NCBI GenBank assembly: GCA_964506685.1
Contig: CAZDMQ010000009.1
Span: 4,630-68,629, forward strand
Source: UBA5336 sp964506685
GTDB lineage: Bacteria; Pseudomonadota; Alphaproteobacteria; Caulobacterales; Hyphomonadaceae
DNA length: 64,000 nt
Direction of reading: 5' to 3'
Within the stretch, counting starts at the first letter, position 1; every line of letters starts with the position of its first letter. The translations under genes were made by a program, and so were the position numbers. The notes beneath the pieces are model-generated. The model was not told the origin of the DNA. It was given only the letters and a program-made list of their open reading frames with translations, and made no database searches. Below are positions 18,072-25,287 of the stretch, piece after piece.

Positions 18072-19658
18072 TTACTGGGTCAATTGCCGGGCTTCGGGCG
18101 AGGCTTCGGGCCGGGCTTCGGGCAGCGCCCAGTGCCCGAGCCAGCGATCAGTGAGCGCGTTGATGTAGAGGCCATTGGCGAGGTGGACGCGCAGGCCGCG
18201 CACCGCCGGGTGGCCGGACCAGAGCGGGAAGGTCGCCTGGGCAAAGGCCGTCAGTCCGAAGCTGAGCAGGGCGAGCACGATGAGCGCCCATTCCAGCGGC
18301 CCCGGCGCCGGGGTGACCGGCAGGGTCCCCGCCAGCAGGACCTGCGCGCCGGTCTGCAGCGCGAAATAGGCCAGGGTGGCGATGACCGCATAGCCGGCGG
18401 TGTAGAGGGTCAGGTCCCGGGGCGCGCGGTCTGCAAATCCCTGCACAAGCAGGTAGGCCACGCCGAGCACGAGAATGGCGCCAAGTGCGATGGCCTGGGG
18501 TGATTTGCTCTCAAACCCGATGGCGAAGCCGGTGGCTGCATAGAGTACCAGGGCCGTCAGGAATGCGAGTGTCACCGCGCCAAGTCCCGGGACGGCGATG
18601 GGGCCCGGCCGCCGGATCGAGGCGACCCGGCCGACCGCGCCGCCCGAACTGAGGAAGGCATGCGCCTTGTAGAGCGAGTGCGCCACGATGTGCAGCAGGG
18701 CCAGCGGGAACAGGGCGAGGCCGCATTGCAGGATCATGAAGCCCATCTGGGCTATGGTGGACCAGGCCAGCGAAGTCTTCACCGCCGGTTGGGTGAGCAT
18801 GACGAGGCCGCCGAACAGCGCCGTGAAGCCGCCGATCATGACCAGCCCCGCGAGCACGCCCGGCGACAGCAGCATCACGTCGGCAAAGCGGATCAGGATG
18901 AATCCGCCGGCATTGATCACACCGGCATGCAGCAGCGCCGACACCGGCGTCGGGGCCTCCATGACTTCGGTCAGCCAGCCATGGGTCGGGAACTGCGCCG
19001 ATTTCAGGATGGCGGCAAGGGCGAGCGCTACACCGGCGGCCAGTGTGAAGGCCGAGCCGTCGCCGGCGCGTGCTGCAGCGTTGATGGCGGCTATGTCCAG
19101 GGTGCCATAGGCGCTCCAGAGCGCGGCGGCTGCAGCCAGCACGAGGACATCGCCGAGGCGGGCAAAGAGGAACTTCTTGCGTGCTGCGCGTCGCGCGCCG
19201 GGCCGGTCGGGATAGAACAGCAGGAGCCTGTGCAGGAACAGGCTGGTGGCGATCCAGGCGCCCAGCAAGACCAGCAGGTTCCCCGAGACGACGAGCGTGA
19301 GCACCGAAGCCAGCGTCAGGGCCATCCAGCCAAGGAAGGCTCCCTGGCGCGCCTCGCCGTCAAGATAGGTCCGCGAGAAGCCGAGCACGATGGAGCCGAC
19401 GAAGGCGACCAGGGTGAAGAGACTGACGCTGACCATGTCGATCCTGACAAGCGGGGCGTCGTGGAGACCGGTCGTCACAGGTCCGTTCATGGACACTTCG
19501 ACAACGAGGCCGATTGCGCAGGCGATTGCGATAGCTGAGACGACGGGCACCAGCCGGCGCATGGCCGGGCGCGGGCCGGGGGCGGCAAAGGCCAGCATCG
19601 CGAACAGGACGAGTGTCAGGGGGGCTGCACTCGAGAGCAGCAGTGAAAGGTTCGGCAT
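18072..19658 (-). CDS. dabB: DabB, NuoL-like ion-conducting membrane subunit
   Basis: The 528-residue integral membrane protein of the proton-conducting transporter family (NuoL/MrpA-like) has about 13 hydrophobic segments. It shows the family's TM block with KSAQFPTHGWLTEVMEAPTPVSALLHAG, which contains the lysine and acidic residues of the ion channel. Directly upstream of dabA, it is the DabB partner that couples CO2 hydration to ion flow, rather than a complex I subunit. The ribosome site GGGAGAG is 8 bases before the ATG. The promoter region is the 100-base gap shared with the divergent LysR gene. Confidence 0.93.
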   Translation of the reverse strand: MPNLSLLLSSAAPLTLVLFAMLAFAAPGPRPAMRRLVPVVSAIAIACAIGLVVEVSMNGPVTTGLHDAPLVRIDMVSVSLFTLVAFVGSIVLGFSRTYLDGEARQGAFLGWMALTLASVLTLVVSGNLLVLLGAWIATSLFLHRLLLFYPDRPGARRAARKKFLFARLGDVLVLAAAAALWSAYGTLDIAAINAAARAGDGSAFTLAAGVALALAAILKSAQFPTHGWLTEVMEAPTPVSALLHAGVINAGGFILIRFADVMLLSPGVLAGLVMIGGFTALFGGLVMLTQPAVKTSLAWSTIAQMGFMILQCGLALFPLALLHIVAHSLYKAHAFLSSGGAVGRVASIRRPGPIAVPGLGAVTLAFLTALVLYAATGFAIGFESKSPQAIALGAILVLGVAYLLVQGFADRAPRDLTLYTAGYAVIATLAYFALQTGAQVLLAGTLPVTPAPGPLEWALIVLALLSFGLTAFAQATFPLWSGHPAVRGLRVHLANGLYINALTDRWLGHWALPEARPEASPEARQLTQ

Positions 19659-19719
19659 GAGGGCTCTCCCTTGGCTTTCCGCCAGCGATTACCAGCCTCT
19701 TTTCATTCCGTATAATACA

Positions 19720-19737
19720 ATGTTAGAAATATAACGT
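19720..19737. promoter_or_regulatory. Imperfect dyad, candidate LysR operator
   Basis: ATGTTA-N6-TAACGT matches in five of six pairs and lies in the divergent gap between dabB and the LysR gene, beside TATAAT at 19711-19716. The position and the T-N11-A-like geometry fit a LysR-type site. Confidence 0.4.
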
Positions 19738-19758
19738 TCCACAAAAGGAAACGATTGA

Positions 19759-20646
19759 ATGCTGAATTACAATCATCTGCGCTACTTCTGGGCTGTCGCG
19801 CGGGAGGGGCACCTGACACGGGCGGCCGAGCAGTTGAACGTGTCGCAGTCGGCGCTGTCGACGCAGATCCGCAAGCTCGAACACCAGATCGGCCATGCGC
19901 TGTTCGAGCGGCGCGGAAGGAGCCTGCTGCTTACCGAGGCCGGCCAGATCGCGCTGGATTATGCCGAGGGGATCTTCTCCGCCGGCGAGGAAATGCTTGG
20001 CCGGCTGCAAAGCGGACCGGGCGCAGCCAAAACGGTCCTGCGGGTTGGCGCCCTGTCGACCCTTTCGCGCAATTTCCAGATCGCCTTCCTTCGCCCCCTG
20101 CTATCAGACGAGACCATGGAGGTGGTGGTGCGATCGGGGCAGATTGCGGACCTTCTCGATGAGCTGGAAGCCCATCGCCTGGATGTGCTGCTGGTCAACC
20201 AGGTACCCCTGCGCGATGCGGCAACGGCCTGGACGGCGCGCCTGATCGACACCCAGGATGTCAGCCTTGTCGGTTCCCCGGCGCGTGTGTCCGGACGGCG
20301 CGACGCCAGGGCCTTGCTGAACTCGGAGCCGTTGATCCTGCCGACGGCCGACAGCGGATATCGCAACGGCATTGATGTCCTGCTCGAGCAACTGGCGATC
20401 CGTCCGCTCATCGCGGCTGAGGTCGATGACATGGCGATGCTGAGATTGCTGGCGCGCGAGGATATCGGCCTGGCGCTGCTCCCGCCCATTGTCGTCACCG
20501 ACGAGCTGGCAAATGGGCGGCTTGTCGAGGCCTGCAACTTGCCCGGCATCACCGAGAGCTTCTTTGCCATCACGCCGAGGCGCCGGTTCGAGCATTCTGC
20601 CCTGGCAACGCTGATGGCGGTGCAGGACGAGACGCCCGGCGCCTGA
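19759..20646 (+). CDS. LysR-family transcriptional regulator (NhaR-like), divergent to dab operon
   Basis: The 295-residue protein has an N-terminal winged helix-turn-helix (residues 4-62; HLTRAAEQLNVSQSALSTQIRKLE) and an effector domain beginning near residue 92. The first lines (NYNHLRYFWAVAREGHLTRAAE) resemble NhaR, a LysR protein that answers to sodium or alkaline pH. It is transcribed away from dabB across a 100-base gap with a palindromic site, so control of dabBA-cysD is likely. The effector could be a carbon or pH signal; that is inference. Confidence 0.9.
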   Translation: MLNYNHLRYFWAVAREGHLTRAAEQLNVSQSALSTQIRKLEHQIGHALFERRGRSLLLTEAGQIALDYAEGIFSAGEEMLGRLQSGPGAAKTVLRVGALSTLSRNFQIAFLRPLLSDETMEVVVRSGQIADLLDELEAHRLDVLLVNQVPLRDAATAWTARLIDTQDVSLVGSPARVSGRRDARALLNSEPLILPTADSGYRNGIDVLLEQLAIRPLIAAEVDDMAMLRLLAREDIGLALLPPIVVTDELANGRLVEACNLPGITESFFAITPRRRFEHSALATLMAVQDETPGA

Positions 20647-20692
20647 TGTGACGGGCGATGCGCGGGACCGGTCGCCTCAGGGGCAAGTGGGG

Positions 20693-21535
20693 TCAGGCGG
20701 CGATGACGCCGCCGGCGATGAGCGCGATCAGCAGGGCGCCGAGCAGCAAACGGTAGATCACGAAGGGCATGAAGGTCGAGGTCCGCAGGAACCGCATGAG
20801 CCAGGCAATGGCGACATAGGCGGCAACGAAGGCGAACAGGCCGGAAAGCACGGCATTCCCGACCAGCTCGGCATCTCCGGACTTGACGAGATCGACGAGG
20901 CCGAGCGCGCCGGCGGCAGCCGTGGTCGGGATCGACAGGAGCAGGGAGAAGCGGGCGGATTCGGTCCGGCTAAGCCCGGCAAAAAGAGCGGCGGTCATGG
21001 TGATCCCCGATCGGCTCACCCCCGGAACAAGCGCCAGCACCTGTGCCAGTCCGATGACCAGGGCGACCGTCCAGGCGAGGCGCTGGAGATCGCCAGCATT
21101 GTGCCGAGCCTTCCAGTCCGCGGCCCAGAGGAGAAGGCCGAACCCGATCGTGGTTGCGGCAATCACCGAGGGCCGCCGGAGCCCGCCGGCAATGGCGTCC
21201 TGCAGGAAAAACCCCGCCAGCATCACCGGCACGGTGGCCATGAGCAGCTGGAAGGCGAGGCGACCGTCAGGCGTCCAGCGACCGGTCATGGCGCGGGTGC
21301 TGCCGAGGATAAGTGCCCCCATGTCCCTGCGGAAATACAGCATGACCGCCAGCAGGCTGCCAATGTGCAGTGCCACGTCGATAGCGAGGCCCTGATCGGC
21401 CCAGCCAGTCAGGGCGGGAACGAGTACGAGGTGCGCCGACGACGAGATCGGCAGGAACTCCGTGATGCCCTGCACGATTGCCAGGACGAGGATCTGGAGC
21501 AGCGAAAGACTGTCGCTGACAGCGGCCGCGCTCAT
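20693..21535 (-). CDS. uppP: Undecaprenyl-diphosphatase UppP (BacA family)
   Basis: The 280-residue multi-spanning protein has the two signatures of the family: the QGITEFLPISSSAHL block (Glu26, Ser31-33) and VPGVSRSGIT. It removes phosphate from undecaprenyl diphosphate at the periplasmic face so that the lipid carrier can be reused in wall and polysaccharide synthesis, and gives some bacitracin tolerance. Length is typical (about 270). It converges on the LysR gene. mntP starts beyond its 5' end but on the same strand with a 62-base gap. Confidence 0.95.
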   Translation of the reverse strand: MSAAAVSDSLSLLQILVLAIVQGITEFLPISSSAHLVLVPALTGWADQGLAIDVALHIGSLLAVMLYFRRDMGALILGSTRAMTGRWTPDGRLAFQLLMATVPVMLAGFFLQDAIAGGLRRPSVIAATTIGFGLLLWAADWKARHNAGDLQRLAWTVALVIGLAQVLALVPGVSRSGITMTAALFAGLSRTESARFSLLLSIPTTAAAGALGLVDLVKSGDAELVGNAVLSGLFAFVAAYVAIAWLMRFLRTSTFMPFVIYRLLLGALLIALIAGGVIAA

Positions 21536-21597
21536 GTTGATCCAGCGCCTAAAAGCCGAGACATCATGCAGATCCCCTTACGTTCAAGAAATCCATC

Positions 21598-22167
21598 TTA
21601 TCCGCCGGTCACATGCGAATAGAAGATCCAGACCCCTATCGCCATGAGCAGCAATCCGCCAGCCACTTCCGCCCGTGCGCCGAAGGCTAGGCCGAGTGAC
21701 GGGCCAGACCGGAAGGCGAGGGCGGCCATGCTGCCAGACGTGATCCCGATCACCGGCGCCAGGACAAGAATATTTGCACCGGCGAATGCAAGAGCGACGC
21801 CAATGGCGGCGGCGTCCACGCTGGTGCCCAGCGCGGTGAGGATGGCGCCGAGCAGGGACCTGCGTTCCGTTTGCACCACGGTCTCGCCATCATCGCCGGC
21901 AAGTCCGGCCCGGATCATCATCAGGCCGAGCCCGGACAGGATGACGAGCGCGATCCAGTGATCGAAGGCGCGGACCGCATCGGCAAAGGCCGATGCGGCG
22001 AGCCAGCCTGCGGCCGCCATTCCGCCCTCGGCGATCCCGAAGATCGCGCCGACTTCGGCAGCACGCCGCCACGAGGTCGACCGCTCGGCGATCCCGCGCG
22101 CGAGGGAGGCGGCAAAAGCGTCGGGGGCAAGCGCGAGCGCGGTGGCGGCAATGGCGAGGGGTGTCAT
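21598..22167 (-). CDS. mntP: MntP-type manganese efflux protein
   Basis: I start at the ATG with first base 22167 (GAGGGG upstream), because it opens directly into transmembrane helix 1 (TALALAPDAFAASLARGI). An upstream in-frame extension is not membrane-like. The 189-residue, six-helix protein shows the two repeated MntP motifs: APDAFAAS in the first half and LGTSVDAAAIGVALAF in the second, each with the conserved Asp. MntP proteins expel Mn(II). I looked for a yybP-ykoY-type manganese leader upstream and did not recognise one, although a structured element does lie 314 bases upstream. Confidence 0.88.
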   Translation of the reverse strand: MTPLAIAATALALAPDAFAASLARGIAERSTSWRRAAEVGAIFGIAEGGMAAAGWLAASAFADAVRAFDHWIALVILSGLGLMMIRAGLAGDDGETVVQTERRSLLGAILTALGTSVDAAAIGVALAFAGANILVLAPVIGITSGSMAALAFRSGPSLGLAFGARAEVAGGLLLMAIGVWIFYSHVTGG

Positions 22168-22480
22168 CGCGGGCCCCTCAGAGCAGGAATGTGGTCGCCG
22201 CGACGAGATCCGTCCCGCCGACCGGTTCGGAACCCGTCCCTGCCGGCCCCCGATTGCAGACATGTATCATGGCCTGGCCACACCCTTCCGACGACGCGCC
22301 ATGGCCAAGTAGATCAAATCGTCGGCAAGATGAAGTGCGATCCCGCAGGCGAGTGCCTTGCTGTCTCAAGGCGCCATGCGACCGGCCTGTCGCCTCGGCT
22401 GCCCACCTCGGTCGGAAAGCTTCCCCGTTCCAGATGGCGCCGAGACGGGAAATGCGGCAATCAGGACCAGTCCAGGCATC

Positions 22481-22588
22481 GGTTAGCGCCCCTTCATCCG
22501 AATTTGAACCGCCTGAGCGCTGGAATTTTGGGTCAGGTACAGGAGCAGACCGGACCGGCATGCGAGCATGCCGGGAGGATTGCGACGC
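22481..22588 (-). repeat. Structured element, copy 1 (reads toward mntP)
   Basis: Read on the minus strand it is GCGTCGCAATCCTC, an 8-base-pair stem (CCGGCATG/CATGCCGG) closed by a CTCG loop at 22555-22574, a TGCTCCT block, a variable part, then TCAAATTCGGATGAA and CTAAC at its outer end. The second copy is colinear with it, with matching spacing between blocks. Confidence 0.75.
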
Positions 22589-22699
22589 CTCCCTGGCGCA
22601 AGAGGCCCGTGCTCAGGCGGTTGGGGAATACAAGGTTAGAAGAACTGTTTTCAAGAACCTTTCCTGCGCACGCTTGGCCTGCCCCGCCCGCGCTGGACA

Positions 22700-22808
22700 G
22701 CGTCGCAATCCTCGGTCGATGCTCGCATCGACCTGCGGTGTGCTCCTTGCCAGCACGAACGCTGCAGGCCATCAGCCGACTCAAATTCGGATGAAAGGGC
22801 TCTAACGC
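22700..22808 (+). repeat. Structured element, copy 2 (reads toward the methyltransferase genes)
   Basis: It has the same block order as copy 1. The first 14 bases are identical and the CTCG loop is identical. The 8-base-pair stem (GGTCGATG/CATCGACC, 22714-22733) differs from copy 1 at five positions, each compensated on the other arm. The next 14 bases have two mismatches, then come 33 or so variable bases of equal length, and the 15-base block TCAAATTCGGATGAA is identical. It ends 43 bases before the start codon at 22852, so it may lie in the 5' leader or promoter of that gene. Confidence 0.75.
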
Positions 22809-22851
22809 AGCGCGTCGGCCCGTTCGCCTTCCATTGCGCGGAGTTACCGTC

Positions 22852-23574
22852 ATGAGCAAACGCATCGAGGAACTCGACTTCCGTCAGACGCCTATCGGCG
22901 ATCTCAGCCTGCGGCGCCGCCATGACCTGCGGCTCGGGTGCGATGTGTTCGAGATCCTGCTCGGCGAGGAATTTCTCATGAGCAGCCATTTCACGGCGTC
23001 CGAAGTCGCCCTCGGCCGATCCGGTGTGCAGGCCTGCGCGGGCGAGACGCTGGAGGTCATGGTGGGCGGACTGGGGCTTGGCTATACGGCTGCCGAGGTG
23101 CTTGCCAGCCCCCGCGTATCGGAGCTCCTGGTGGTGGACTATCTCGCGCCCGTCATCGGATGGCACCGGGACGGCATCCTGCCCCTGGGACGGCAGCTGA
23201 GCGACGATCCCCGGTGTCGTCTCATCGAGGGCGATGTGTTCGCCATGAGCGCAGGAGAGGGCTTTGATCCGGACCGGCCCCTGCGCCGCTTCGATGCGGT
23301 CCTGGTGGATATCGACCACACCCCCGACCGGATTCTGGATGCACGCAGCGGCGGGTTCTACCAGCCCGAGGGATTGCGTTCGTTGCAACGCCATATCAAG
23401 CCCGGCGGCGTCTTCGGGCTATGGTCCGACGAGCCGGCTGATGCGCGCTTCCTCGACCGGCTCGCCGGCAGTTTTACCGACGCCTGGGCCGAACCGGTTG
23501 TATTCGACAACCCCTATACCGGGACAAGCGTCACCCAGACGGTCTATCTTGCCCGAACGGCAGCGCGGTCATGA
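22852..23574 (+). CDS. Spermidine synthase-like / class I methyltransferase-fold protein
   Basis: The start is set at ATG 22852, with GGAG at 22840-22843; an in-frame TTG 18 bases earlier is less likely. The 240-residue protein has the Rossmann fold of spermidine synthase-like and SAM-dependent enzymes: GGLGLGYTAAEVL is motif I, VVDYLAPVI the acidic strand after it, EGDVFAM and RFDAVLVDIDHTPD motif II/III. Proteins like this are usually annotated as spermidine synthase but often lack proven polyamine activity, and no speD is near. It overlaps the following methyltransferase by four bases, so the two are coupled. Confidence 0.75.
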   Translation: MSKRIEELDFRQTPIGDLSLRRRHDLRLGCDVFEILLGEEFLMSSHFTASEVALGRSGVQACAGETLEVMVGGLGLGYTAAEVLASPRVSELLVVDYLAPVIGWHRDGILPLGRQLSDDPRCRLIEGDVFAMSAGEGFDPDRPLRRFDAVLVDIDHTPDRILDARSGGFYQPEGLRSLQRHIKPGGVFGLWSDEPADARFLDRLAGSFTDAWAEPVVFDNPYTGTSVTQTVYLARTAARS

Positions 23575-24260
23575 TCGGTGCATCGGCCGAAACGGCAGCA
23601 GGGCCGGCGGTCCCCGCCTGCCCGTGTCCGGTTTGCGGGGCACTGGCCGAGCTGTTCTTCAGAAGCAGTGCGGCCGCCTATTATCGCTGCGGCACCTGTG
23701 AGGCGCGCTGTCTCGACCCGGCCAGCCGTCCGTCGCCCGAGGCGGAATATGCCCATTATCTCCACCATGAGAATGCCGTCGATGATCCCGGTTACCGGCG
23801 CTTCCTGGCACGGCTGGCGGCGCCGCTGCTCGACCGGTTGCCGGCCGGGTCCAGCGGGCTCGATTACGGCTGCGGACCGGGGCCGGCGCTTGCGGCCATG
23901 CTGGCCGAGGCCGGCCACCAGGTGGCCGTCTATGATCCGTTCTTTGCCCCTGACCCGGCGCCCCTGCAACGCACCCACGATTTCGTCACCTGCACGGAAG
24001 TTGTCGAACACTTTCATGATCCGATGGCCGAGTTCGAACGCTTGCGCGGGCTGGTGCGAGCGGGCGGCTGGCTCGGGGTGATGACCTGTTTCCAGACCGA
24101 CGACAGCCGCTTTGCGGGATGGCACTACCGCATGGATCCGACCCATGTCGTCTTCTACCGGCTGGCTACCTTCGAATACCTGGCCCGCCGGTGGGGCTGG
24201 TCCGTCGTGAGCCTTGCAAAGGATGTCGTGCTGCTGCAGAAGCCCGGCGCCGGCCCCTGA
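23571..24260 (+). CDS. SAM-dependent methyltransferase with N-terminal zinc-ribbon-like motif
   Basis: The 229-residue protein begins with a four-cysteine cluster (CPCPVCG and CGTCEARC, residues 17-46) like a small zinc ribbon. A methyltransferase type 11/12 domain follows: GLDYGCGPGPALAAML is motif I, FVTCTEVVEHFHDP the post-motif II block. The substrate is not evident. The start overlaps the upstream gene (ATGA at 23571-23574). Related zinc-ribbon methyltransferases act on sugar nucleotides or natural products, but nothing here fixes the substrate. Confidence 0.8.
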   Translation: MIGASAETAAGPAVPACPCPVCGALAELFFRSSAAAYYRCGTCEARCLDPASRPSPEAEYAHYLHHENAVDDPGYRRFLARLAAPLLDRLPAGSSGLDYGCGPGPALAAMLAEAGHQVAVYDPFFAPDPAPLQRTHDFVTCTEVVEHFHDPMAEFERLRGLVRAGGWLGVMTCFQTDDSRFAGWHYRMDPTHVVFYRLATFEYLARRWGWSVVSLAKDVVLLQKPGAGP

Positions 24261-24334
24261 CGCCCCGTCCCGGCGGCGGGAGGGCGGTGCCCCCGGGAGC
24301 GACAGCGCCGGGCCAGGTAGAGGGCCATGTGCGA

Positions 24335-24955
24335 TCAGGCGGCAAGGGCCGTTTCGGTTGCCTGCCCGGCGAGGTGCGCGACCAGTTGGTCGTAGCCGCC
24401 GAGATAGGCACCGTCGATCCAGACCTGCGGCGTGGTGACCGGTGTCCTGGGGCCGATGATCTCCTTGGTCCGGCTGACCATTTCGTAAAGGGCACCGGGA
24501 TTGCGCACCACATCGTGATAGGTGAACGCGATGCCGGCGGCCTCAAGTGCCGCCTTGGCCTTGTCGCAGTACCTGCATGCGTCCTTGCCGAAGATATGCG
24601 TGCCCTCGATCGGGAACTGCCGGACATGGGCGGCCATCACGGCCTCGGCCAGCAGCCCTCGGTTGACCGCCTTGCCCTGCGAGATGACCTTGCCGTTCAG
24701 CAGGATGGCCGGGGCATGGTGGGCGCCCCGGAACAATGCCTCGGGGAGGTGGGTCAGCCAGTCCTTCACGACCACCTCGACGACGGCGTTCGACAGTTCG
24801 TTGTCGAGAACATCGGCAACGATGTCGGCCGTGAGTGTGCATTCGCCACACGGGATGTTGACCTTGAACGGGCCCCATTTGCCAGCCCAGCGATAAAGGG
24901 TCAGCTTCACTGGCTTGGGATCGTGTCCGCCTTGCAGTTCGACAGGGCTGGCCAT
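24335..24955 (-). CDS. Thioredoxin-fold / glutaredoxin fusion protein
   Basis: The start at 24955 is supported by GAGGAG nine bases upstream. The 206-residue protein has two thioredoxin-fold halves. Residues 15-105 contain CGEC and end with APAILLNGKVISQGKAV, a cis-proline-type segment. Residues 115-200 are a glutaredoxin with active site CRYC, TPQVWIDGAYLGGYDQL and the usual glutathione-binding surface. It should carry out thiol-disulfide exchange, perhaps passing electrons between its two halves. No signal peptide is seen, so it is cytoplasmic. Its start codon overlaps the stop of a small upstream reading frame (TGATG). Confidence 0.82.
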   Translation of the reverse strand: MASPVELQGGHDPKPVKLTLYRWAGKWGPFKVNIPCGECTLTADIVADVLDNELSNAVVEVVVKDWLTHLPEALFRGAHHAPAILLNGKVISQGKAVNRGLLAEAVMAAHVRQFPIEGTHIFGKDACRYCDKAKAALEAAGIAFTYHDVVRNPGALYEMVSRTKEIIGPRTPVTTPQVWIDGAYLGGYDQLVAHLAGQATETALAA

Positions 24956-25125
24956 CAGGCGTTCTCCTCGTTTTCCGGGTGGGCCCGCCCGGCGGTATCG
25001 GCGGGTGGTGGCGGGGCCTTGCGGTCGGTTGGGCGGCGTCCACAGGGGTCGCTGGCGGCGAGGCATCGGAGGGGCCCGCGTGATTGTCTGAACAGGGCGA
25101 TGGCACGGTCTGATGCGCGGCTCAT
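24955..25125 (-). CDS. Small basic protein coupled to the glutaredoxin fusion gene
   Basis: A 56-residue reading frame starts at ATG 25125 with a strong AAGGAG ribosome site. It ends in TGATG, overlapping the start of the glutaredoxin-type gene by one base. Sequence MSRASDRAIALFRQ, then two cysteines (RCLAAS, DPCGRR) and a proline-rich, charged tail. I recognise no family. It could be a real small protein or a leader frame that sets translation of the next gene. The ribosome site and exact coupling are the main evidence. Confidence 0.5.
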   Translation of the reverse strand: MSRASDRAIALFRQSRGPLRCLAASDPCGRRPTDRKAPPPPADTAGRAHPENEENA

Positions 25126-25136
25126 GGAGGGCTCCT

Positions 25137-25159
25137 TTGCAATCCTGGTGTGATTGCAA
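25137..25159. promoter_or_regulatory. Perfect dyad operator in front of the glutaredoxin operon
   Basis: TTGCAATC-N7-GATTGCAA is a perfect 8-base inverted repeat. It abuts the ribosome site of the small gene and a minus-strand -10-like TATACA lies next to it. A repressor bound here would block both promoter clearance and translation start. The binding protein is unknown. Confidence 0.6.
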
Positions 25160-25287
25160 TGTATAATGGCGGGGGAGCGGCAGGAACTCACGTCTCGCGC
25201 GCGCGCCGACACGCCTGCGTGAGAGCGGTCCGTGGGGCGGGCGGGCCGCGTCGGGCCGTATGTCAGGTGATCCGTGAGGGCAGCGTG

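Larger units (their letters stand above)
22168..22851. other. Long gene-free divergent region with paired structured elements
   Basis: This 684-base gap separates mntP (minus) from the methyltransferase-like gene (plus). Open frames in it lack ribosome sites and family resemblance. Its notable content is the pair of outward-facing elements at 22481-22588 and 22700-22808. The 111 bases between them and the 310 bases next to mntP show nothing I can name. Confidence 0.6.

Noticed and set aside
21598..22480. Possible manganese (yybP-ykoY) riboswitch before mntP
   Set aside because: I could not recognise its conserved core in the upstream region.
22481..22808. Palindromic mobile element (MITE) with target duplication
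   Set aside because: No short direct repeat flanks the pair, and the covarying stems fit a structured element better. It is kept as an unexplained pair rather than as a transposon.
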